Origin: Halanaerobiales bacterium
GTDB taxonomy: Bacteria; Bacillota_F; Halanaerobiia; DY22613
DNA: 31,135 bases
NCBI GenBank assembly: GCA_023128035.1
Contig: JAGMES010000042.1
Coordinates: 1 to 31,135 of the forward strand
Direction of reading: 5' to 3'
Under the pieces are notes generated by a model, which saw nothing but the letters and a program-made list of their open reading frames with translations, was not told where the DNA came from and ran no database searches. Shown here in pieces: positions 28,001-31,135 of the stretch. The stretch's first letter is position 1. Each line of letters begins with the position of its first letter. Position numbers and translations under genes: made by a program.

Positions 28001-29466
28001 ATTATATTTACAATTATCTGGGTCAATTAGTTTATGAGAAACATGAAGATAAAGAATTTTTTTATATTTATGCATATGGAAGATGTTTGGCAAAGGTAGA
28101 AGGAATTTTTGCCTCAAATGAAGAAGTTTACTATTACTACAACCATGATAATCTTGGATCAACAATGTTGATGACAGATGCAGAAGGCCAGGTAGTATTT
28201 GAACAAAATTATACTTCCTTTGGACAGGATCTGTACAAACCGGGGAGTTTTGAAAAAACAGAACAGCAGGTAGAAGCAGGATTTAAATATACTGGGCAGA
28301 TTGAGGAGGACAATATAGGTCTATATTATTACAATGCTCGCTATTATGACCCAGAGATTGGAAGATTTATACGTGAAGATGACTATCAAGGAAATATTTC
28401 AAATCCACAGACGTTGAACCTTTATACTTATACAGCTAACAATCCTATGAGATATGTTGACCCATCAGGTCATTCATATGCAGATTTCCTCAATTTTACA
28501 TCCATGTTCTTCAAGAGTGACGCAAGAGGAGTAAAAGCTAAATGGAATCAAAGGGATTCGTTGATTCAAGGAGTACCAGTTGATGAAGTTACAAAAGCTC
28601 AGGCATCTCTTGCCATGTTGGGGTACGATTTAGGTGCTTATGGTCTAAATAAAAATGGGGTTGATGGAAAAATAGGCAAAATGACAGGTCAGGCTATAAC
28701 TGATTTCCAGAAAATAATAGGACTTGAAGCTACTGGTCAGTTGGATTCAATGACTATGCTTGCTTTAGATTCAGCAGTTGGTAGCGGAGTTAATAAGTTG
28801 ATGCTACAAAACTATAATTTTGCTGAGAATGAATATATTCTGATAGTTACAATATCAGAGAGTGCTAAACCTACAAGTTCTGCACCTATCAATCCGCCAA
28901 CAGAAGTGGCTTTTGAATTTGTTCCTGCAAATGCGGTAACTTCGCCTGATAATTTGATTGGGATAGTTACATCTGCCGAAGAAGTAATTTGGGAGGGCAT
29001 TACATATGCAGCTAATAGGCATGTAGATGAAATGGCAATTACTTTAGGTAAGAGCGTTAATTGGATTGCAAAAAATAAAGCAATAAACACAAAAGTAATT
29101 GGTGGAGTTGCTAAAAAATTTGCAACTGTTGGAAAGTATGGTGGATACGCGTTGCCAATAATAGTTGATGAGTATAATAATTTTTTCGGTGAAAATCCAG
29201 CGAGTGCAACTGAACATGTCGCGGATATTACTGTAAACATTGGATTAATATTTGGAACAGCTTTTGCAACATCGGCAGCGGGTAGTGCTGTTGGATCAAT
29301 CATTCCAGGAGCAGGTAATTTAACGGGTGCTGTCGGTGGTTTTGTTGCAGGGTTTATTATTAGTGTAGCATGTGATGGTGTGGTTATTTATGGGAATACA
29401 CCTAAAGGATGGGTTCAGGAATGGACTAAACAAGGTATTGATTATGTAATTGATAATGTATTCTAA
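19021..29466 (+). CDS. Giant exported Rhs polymorphic toxin
   Basis: The protein has 3481 residues. A signal peptide covers 1-26. Two discoidin (F5/8C)-like domains lie at about 35-165 and 300-428 (LSNLIDGNPETYWETDW), followed by Ig-like domains, three near-duplicate Ig-like modules (about 689-950), FN3 (about 953-1040) and a ZU5-like domain (about 1045-1170). The Rhs shell opens near 1194 (VDVSLPGRNGFNLSLGRIYN) and continues as YD repeats (YEYDGFGRLVKV, YEYDAIGNQTALI) to the core at about 3034-3151: DNLGSTMLMTDAEG, GLYYYNARYYDPEIGRFI, ending VDPSGH. The variable tip (3152-3481) contains a peptidoglycan-binding domain (about 3183-3253) and ends in a Gly-zipper hydrophobic segment (AGSAVGSIIPGAGNL onward). 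Shells of this kind encapsulate the tip, and Sec export suggests a WapA-like contact toxin. GAGGGGG lies 7 bases upstream of the ATG, inside the previous gene. The tip's activity is inferred, not recognised. Confidence 0.9.
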   Translation: MKVNKLNLLIILALLIVGLAGSIEAAGQPPIGLLVPDKIKLDRQDQHLSIENLYDQDILTEPDFQNKSTEYIYFTFDTKVDLNLFKMYLKESSQAIVGLEYLTEEGIWISIPEVNFINCAQLNQSWNRFSFDIGKKINQLRLRIEGMKKGSSGIGEVEFWGQSAGGFPFENVEYQMDENITMEFHGGSAPKGDTAPQSVHVTIESPVRCIKRAELIYDVYDLEQYVEGFWQINGGGYHYLTPPGQLKTWTTAVEKIDPTLLVEDENEISFKIGNNKKNGFKITNVGLRLYYDNGERTVEKVEGAGVNEELLSNLIDGNPETYWETDWQQYDQISFKLYLAEEIDLEYITWLQDARIVDYLRIEYLESDEWRLFSADLEEKDLQDGWNVVQTKKPVKTDQIRFTIMNPKNKQLIGSLKEIKVWGSRIKSRILEPEIQITYPQTGEIIKVKSLVKGYVRGDYDSIKINGQNVSVTNNYFEAELNLNKQTGNEDFIRTIIAEAYKNGKLVSQNQVVVTLKPTPIVEINSPIDGYLTEADQVLIEGTTDLPTNSLYLNDQWFGTDLTYFQINHQLEEGVNPVTVKAVSERGLSKAKTIYIRRDQQAPIIYFAEDYNNRVLGEVMDFIIINGYVEDYSRCELFVNGQEFVIESENFSYPVNLQPGYNEFTFRFIDELGHESSESICLIQDSTPPNPFTPTADPTNWSQLTQPVVSFCTTDDQAGINHYEISIDGKDYVFAESPYTLPVLEDGIHTIRVKVVDNVGLETVGTSIKVYVDATPPQEFEAVANPNQWSQITQAVITFGTVDEHSGISRYELKVDDEEYLEVESPFTLPQLNDGVHSIKVKAIDNVGLSTISTVQVYVDTTSPEEFVPLADPADWDKVNQPIISFTTIDRDSGINHFKLKIDDGGFVTVESPYQLPVLEDGVHDITIKAIDNVELETIGTTKVYVDTTPPEVPADFKVCPGDGEVLIKWIANTEEDLIEYRLYRQPVWEDTEVKYIEPIKEPKFLDVDVVNENEYTYYLEAVDHVENISLPTAALTEKVGIASVEVIPEEGGEVQYGDDVAVNIPADAMEESGTIQIVTAEDNEVPEVIRPKVSKIYKLDIVDEQGQLKEEPQFEKEISISLGYDETLIPEGYSELDLDVYYYNELDSLWVIMPKVEVDIFENKITVNSNHFSMYSVQVTENYSPAAESYNDLGIAPYNSYFNNNQEFVSTGSASLNINTVDVSLPGRNGFNLSLGRIYNSNQAAWDGLEAGKPVYASFGDGWRLNLARIVDNSHGEYIYLEDGTAIKVDWNKGEKIDGYRTNNFEYHKGNHFTAYKKQKNNYVVFWEDISYEIYFKDGRKYEFDEHGRLIRMIDLTGNNIINISYSDNTDKYSEISKIIDSVGREIRFSYSANHITGIYVNSVKFVTYGYVNNLLNSVTDRMNRVTSYSYENSSVRYGGAYEVTTKWDYEDPNMDPYNGEITEEDGNIKDYNISVLEKIKYPMGGISKYSYSIVTDYERKTIDKSGEDVDEMGYKYTYTQKGYSKSYTFERITFLDNIKYLSSSEIEEIDPVDYDFTYNDDNQITKAVINKLYQRIEMEFNDDGLNTVKRIYNIRGDSTNTEIPNIKEEYKYNQQNAIIEKIVYHNGQEKPSYYDQFSYDIWGNVTYSYNSESGAEFYYYYLNARSEKPSDPRFIDYDESQPEVSAKIHNLLADQFVINHDPINKTNIPQQIHYQYDSNGNIKAEAKRHGSSWIKTRFEHDDYGNIIKVTDALGNISESIYDANHLYPLKVIKDAGLDADGNLQPKIVVQYGYNQLLGVKEWEIDANGALYTYSYDILGRLVSIIYPDENDIFCGTIGSLNPDSYLNREDNPIKVQIYNDIKNTTTVVNLILGTTTIDDAINTVQLIETIIPENENPKILNMSKYEYDGMGRWIALKQYLKASELQTIDGQKQTSPFVTIFGYDKVGNRTKIVDAEGFVTFKVFDGFNRMTDIYYPDETKYKAKFDSSNNHLLIEYDKTSNKRKVIDPSGRITEEIKDWNENVIEFAKYDDGQRYLSHATFDELGNQVAAVDGKGQAYTFIYDDLNQLVEKKLPETEMILPNTSLVVNYRSTIKYDYDDLGRQITEITPNGVATPIFGDHRIEYVYDAAGRVTQTIANKNKENLVTKSYYDTAGHPIRVVDPEGYEVKKVYHPRGWELAEIDQLGQIVYHQYDELGNQTALIDPRGVVKADKANFDGCEIDIFGETYRLNPEYTTIMEYDSLGRNIKNTDLMGNIHEIQFDMVGNKRFEIVQPGPEFSDSKLQLTQYDYTPQYWVESITRGTGDLTYKIEYEYDKVGNKTREIYPPVQGMAVETNNLEFEYDGFGRLVKVIRPDGNYERYEYDAIGNQTALINARGITTRYYYNGLNKIAQVLEPTGYSTNYYYDPNANLVQKVMANGLTTDYKYNNLNQLVDEVKVRAGDVMRRKFAYNKVSNLMASIDAKDNVTSISYYENAQVKEQVYYRPASENYQIPDLNLVSVEIVPAGYELDERANFIYDQTGNLKIAVDGLGSLEYIYDKMNRITMEKRSVDNNSYTTEYQYDFLGNLNAIKYPNRNDWIKYNYNDLNQLVGISQVTATFAEKFKIAKNIRYDLVGNLVQMTYNNGVTTLITPEVLSRPEKIQVKNSYGQELLDLNYAYDENGNITHRNNNVYTYDDLDRLKTAEVDGTLLVDQPAKKGYVDTDYFINRNLDYEIDDKAVDFDYAASTIGLKFETLQTIGRIELIPAAFGEHRIKKGSIRILYRRFMGDDFIEIHENDWVYDLDTTGKIILTLKAMIEAGEIKIHSNFDDRTVDTREVINKAEFSNLIKNMVKVYGRYNRTQITYDYDQVGNRISETYTDPTSDYSITYGYEYYSNSNRLKTRESQTVENLIPSTGNYVDGLLRVGSNDKKAYQYDQVGNLIAKGNSYSMNGEDINFTLQSEDNSTYWKYQYNAKNRLTDVFKNGKREADKVASYGYDFTGKRLMVEERGQIIYYIYNYLGQLVYEKHEDKEFFYIYAYGRCLAKVEGIFASNEEVYYYYNHDNLGSTMLMTDAEGQVVFEQNYTSFGQDLYKPGSFEKTEQQVEAGFKYTGQIEEDNIGLYYYNARYYDPEIGRFIREDDYQGNISNPQTLNLYTYTANNPMRYVDPSGHSYADFLNFTSMFFKSDARGVKAKWNQRDSLIQGVPVDEVTKAQASLAMLGYDLGAYGLNKNGVDGKIGKMTGQAITDFQKIIGLEATGQLDSMTMLALDSAVGSGVNKLMLQNYNFAENEYILIVTISESAKPTSSAPINPPTEVAFEFVPANAVTSPDNLIGIVTSAEEVIWEGITYAANRHVDEMAITLGKSVNWIAKNKAINTKVIGGVAKKFATVGKYGGYALPIIVDEYNNFFGENPASATEHVADITVNIGLIFGTAFATSAAGSAVGSIIPGAGNLTGAVGGFVAGFIISVACDGVVIYGNTPKGWVQEWTKQGIDYVIDNVF
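21082..21873 (+). repeat. Three near-duplicate Ig-like modules in the Rhs protein
   Basis: Three consecutive modules of about 88 residues share D/NPxxWxxxxQPxxxF, a central G-I-x-x-x-x-L-K-x-D, E-S-P-[YF]-x-L-P, and V-Y-V-D-[TA]-T-[PS]-P. They are much more alike than the modules of the upstream giant protein, so they are probably a more recent internal triplication. Confidence 0.8.
28474..29466 (+). other. Variable toxin tip of the Rhs protein
   Basis: This is the sequence after the core-ending VDPSGH. It contains VDEVTKAQASLAMLGYDLG to QAITDFQKIIGLEATGQLDS, a PG_binding_1-like domain; then a Pro/Ser linker; an alpha-helical stretch (AANRHVDEMAITLGKSVNWI); and a Gly-zipper segment with two likely membrane passes (GTAFATSAAGSAVGSIIPGA and AVGGFVAGFIISVACDGVVI). 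I see no nuclease, deaminase or ADP-ribosyltransferase motif. The pattern fits a pore-forming or membrane-active toxin. Confidence 0.6.
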
Positions 29467-29475
29467 TTTTATTGA

Positions 29476-29523
29476 AATTATATTATATAAGAGCAGTTAA
29501 AATTGTTCTTATATAATATAATT
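29476..29523 (+). repeat. 20-bp inverted repeat between toxin and immunity gene
   Basis: AATTATATTATATAAGAGCA at 29476-29495 pairs with 29504-29523 with one G-U pair and an 8-base loop. It is not followed by a T-run, so it is not a standard terminator. A relative with the same ATATAAGAGCA core lies at 30302-30342. Confidence 0.85.
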
Positions 29524-29533
29524 AAGTTAAGCA

Positions 29534-29543
29534 AGGGAAGTGA
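29534..29543 (+). promoter_or_regulatory. Ribosome binding site deciding the immunity protein start
   Basis: AGGGAAGTGA lies just before ATG 29548. The longer in-frame TTG start at 29503 falls inside the hairpin and is rejected. Confidence 0.7.
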
Positions 29544-29547
29544 TACA

Positions 29548-30144
29548 ATGTCAAAGGAAAATATAATGAAAGAAGAAACTAAAAATATTAAGAAAGATGT
29601 TTGTGATGCTTCTTTTTTAGCTATTGTATTTGGTTCTATATCTTTTGGGTTATTTTATTCTCAAATCCATTCAACAATAGTTTTAATTATATTTTTATTT
29701 TTAATATTTACACTTATCGTTTGGGCCATAATACTTAGATTTAATAAACAACTTAATGAGAAGCAGGTCTTTCTTTATAGAAGCTTTTCAGGAATAGTTG
29801 TCTCATTAAGTTCCTTAATTTTATGTTTAACAATTTTTTACTTATATCTTAAGATGAAATTCTTACTATTTACCTTAATTTTGATTTTGTTTTATGTAAT
29901 TATTGGAGTTCTTTGGGTTATTCGTGAAAGAAAAAGTGTTCTAAAAGAACCATCAGCAAGCAATAAAAAAATTGCTGCAGGAGTTGGCGCGTCTTTTGGT
30001 TTATTTGGTCTCTTTACAGGACAAATGTTGATTAGCAATCTAAATCAAAATGGAATTTTAGTTGTATTAATTATTGCGGCAGGCTTTCAAGCGTTTTTAT
30101 TTGAACTTGTAGGTATTACTTTTTTTTATCGTATGAAAAAATAA
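29548..30144 (+). CDS. Multi-pass membrane protein, predicted Rhs immunity protein
   Basis: From ATG 29548 the protein has 198 residues: a charged N-terminus (about 20 residues) and then about six membrane helices in three pairs, with Lys/Arg-rich cytoplasmic turns such as RFNKQLNEKQ and RERKSVLKEP. I do not recognise a named family. It starts 81 bases after the toxin stop with the conserved hairpin between, and a broken paralogue lies downstream; both are typical of immunity genes behind polymorphic toxins. A membrane immunity protein also suits a membrane-active tip. The region is visibly more AT-rich than the Rhs gene body. It could instead be an unrelated membrane protein, but the duplicated arrangement argues against that. 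Confidence 0.65.
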   Translation: MSKENIMKEETKNIKKDVCDASFLAIVFGSISFGLFYSQIHSTIVLIIFLFLIFTLIVWAIILRFNKQLNEKQVFLYRSFSGIVVSLSSLILCLTIFYLYLKMKFLLFTLILILFYVIIGVLWVIRERKSVLKEPSASNKKIAAGVGASFGLFGLFTGQMLISNLNQNGILVVLIIAAGFQAFLFELVGITFFYRMKK

Positions 30145-30178
30145 CTAAAGCTAGCACTTATGTAGGAATAAGCGGCCA

Positions 30179-30241
30179 GTTGGTGAGGTTGTAGGTTTTG
30201 GAGGTGCTTTTTTTGGTATGAAATTGGTTGACGAATCTTGA
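30179..30241 (+). pseudogene. Remnant of another Gly-rich toxin tip end
   Basis: One frame reads VGEVVGFGGAFFGMKLVDES followed by a stop. This looks like the Gly-zipper C-terminal end of a pore-forming tip, similar in style to the end of the intact Rhs tip but not the same sequence. In the neighbouring frame the bases just upstream read TYVGISG, so a frameshift may separate two parts of the same fragment. There is no start codon; it is a scar of a displaced tip. Confidence 0.5.
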
Positions 30242-30255
30242 AAGAAGGGTCTTAA

Positions 30256-30285
30256 TATGGATGAAAAACTGTCATTAATTGAATA
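30256..30285 (+). pseudogene. Ten-codon stub behind a ribosome site, possible old immunity gene start
   Basis: GAAGGG is followed by ATG at 30256 and the short frame MDEKLSLIE then stop. It is placed just as an immunity gene would be after the tip remnant at 30179-30241. Too little remains to identify it. Confidence 0.3.
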
Positions 30286-30301
30286 ATTAAGCCTTAAAAG
30301 A

Positions 30302-30342
30302 AATTATATAAGAGCAGATAATATATTTGCTCTTATATAATT
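30302..30342 (+). repeat. Second cassette inverted repeat
   Basis: AATTATATAAGAGCA at 30302-30316 pairs perfectly with TGCTCTTATATAATT at 30328-30342, with an 11-base loop. The stem shares AATTATA and ATATAAGAGCA with the hairpin at 29476-29523, and it likewise lies 20-30 bases before an immunity-type gene. Confidence 0.85.
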
Positions 30343-30370
30343 ATAACTAAATTTAAATTAGTGAGAAAAA

Positions 30371-30974
30371 ATGGCTAAAAGAGTCGTAAAGAGCAGGTTG
30401 GAGATATTAATAAACTAGAAAATGAAATTTTATGATTTATTATAATAACAGTGTTTTTTAGTGGTATCTTTTTATTATCAATTTATATTTTAACGCAATC
30501 TAGAATATTTATACTTACATTTTACCAAATATTTTGGGTTTTATGATTTGGAGATTAGTTATCGGGTCGCAAAAAAAAGATAAAAAAGCCTTCTGTTATG
30601 TTATATAAAAGTTTTTCAGCAATTTTTGTTTCATTAGTTTGTATGGGAATATGCCTATCATTTTATTGTTTCTATCTTAAAATAATATCTTTGCTATTTA
30701 TTATATTTTCATTGTTATTTTACATAATAATTGCTGTACTAACGTTGCACTATAGAAAAGGACGCTTTCAAAAAAAACATCTGAACAGAACAATAAAATG
30801 GTGCCTATCATTAGTATATTATTTTTCTTGGGGTATTTAGTTGGTTACTTATTAATTAGTAAACTCAGTCAAAATAGCAGTACTATTATTTTGATCAGTA
30901 TAATGGGGTTACTTGGGTATTTGTTCGAACATCTTGGGATTACTTATATTTACTCATGTAAAATGGGTGAATAA
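30371..30974 (+). pseudogene. Broken paralogue of the immunity membrane protein
   Basis: After ATG 30371 the coding potential passes through several frames: MAK; then EQVGDINKLENEIL, a stop, FIIITVFFSGIFLLSIYILT; then a stretch with another stop; then MLYKSFSAIFVSLVCMGICL from 30598; then, after a frameshift at an A8 run near 30769, VPIISILFFLGYLVGYLLIS to IYSCKMGE and TAA at 30974. The joined product aligns with the intact immunity protein: LYKSFSAIFVSL against LYRSFSGIVVSL, FYIIIAVL against FYVIIGVL, and FEHLGITYIYSCKM against FELVGITFFYRMKK. At least two frameshifts and two stops make it a pseudogene, not a single sequencing slip. Confidence 0.8.
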
Positions 30975-31135
30975 TTTAAAAAAGTAATTTGTTGATTCGC
31001 CCACAAAAAGGTTATATCCACACAAGACAAACAACATATAGTACTTGTTTCTTTGTATATTTCCTTTATATAGTGTACTGGACAGTCAAGAGTTCTCCAA
31101 ATACTTTTATAAAAAAAGATAACACTCCAAGCTGA
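30975..31135. other. Window end, no feature supported
   Basis: This AT-rich sequence has no gene or hairpin I can defend. TGTACTGGACAGTCAAG near 31074-31090 looks a little like an insertion-sequence end, but the partner end would lie outside the window. Confidence 0.4.

Noticed and set aside
28570..28780. Peptidoglycan-binding domain as evidence that the Rhs tip belongs to the Hxs system (classical HxsA has such a domain)
   Set aside because: It is more than 20 kb away, in a different operon, without any H-x-S repeat; coincidence is the better reading.
28812..29303. 163-codon open frame on the minus strand
   Set aside because: It lies wholly inside the Rhs toxin tip, antisense to it, with no ribosome site; it is a shadow of the coding frame.
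29476..29523. Hairpin after the Rhs gene as a rho-independent terminator
   Set aside because: The stem is AT-rich and is not followed by a T-run; the immunity gene begins 25 bases later and should be co-transcribed.
30371..30600. TGA read as Trp, which would open the broken paralogue
   Set aside because: All intact genes here use TGA as stop or avoid it, and other stops (TAG) and frameshifts remain.
31074..31090. TGTACTGGACAGTCAAG as an insertion-sequence terminal repeat
   Set aside because: There is a single copy at the window edge with no partner repeat or transposase in view.

Overview
The window reads as a low-GC anaerobic Firmicute. This rests on AT-rich intergenic DNA, AGGAGG-type ribosome sites, GTG/TTG starts and Sec-exported giant surface proteins. 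A halanaerobial or clostridial relative is my guess; there is no rRNA or tRNA to place it. No RNA gene, tRNA or CRISPR array was seen apart from the omega-RNA-like IS end described below.

Region 1 (about 1-6.6 kb) is a His-Xaa-Ser (Hxs) RiPP-type locus. A PqqD-like peptide-binding protein comes first. After a promoter gap there is a tightly spaced run: an exported MORN-repeat protein, a short HxsA-like protein with an H-x-S triplet run, HxsD, a small HxsD-like protein, an A24 prepilin-peptidase-like membrane protein, and the paired radical SAM enzymes HxsC and HxsB. The likely logic is that HxsA is the substrate, HxsB/C modify it, HxsD and the PqqD-like protein help recognise it, and the A24 peptidase may process its leader or membrane segment. 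The A24 peptidase, the MORN protein and the second HxsD-like protein are the unusual parts.

Region 2 (about 6.6-9.7 kb) is a decayed defence/mobile patch. It holds an intact, overlapping AAA ATPase + DUF4435 pair (PARIS-like, AriA/AriB type). Immediately downstream is the 3' stump of an IS200/IS605-family tnpB with its omega-RNA-like right end. Then comes a SIR2-domain gene fragment lacking a usable start and most of its body, closed by a strong terminator.

Region 3 (about 9.8-29.5 kb) is a surface/toxin locus. A secreted NHL-propeller protein is transcribed leftward. Divergent from it are two giant exported proteins joined by a one-base stop/start overlap: 2706 aa (Gly-rich repeat region, long FN3/Ig-like array, PKD, C-terminal beta-helix) and 3481 aa (discoidin-like, Ig-like, ZU5-like, Rhs shell with core, then a variable tip). 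The tip carries a peptidoglycan-binding domain and a glycine-zipper end, suggesting a membrane-active toxin.

Region 4 (about 29.5-31.1 kb) is the immunity end. A multi-pass membrane protein directly follows the toxin and is the likely immunity protein. After it come scars of older cassettes: a piece of another Gly-rich toxin end, a ten-codon stub, and a frameshifted paralogue of the immunity gene. A related AT-rich hairpin precedes each immunity copy. This looks like a tip/immunity replacement history preserved in tandem.
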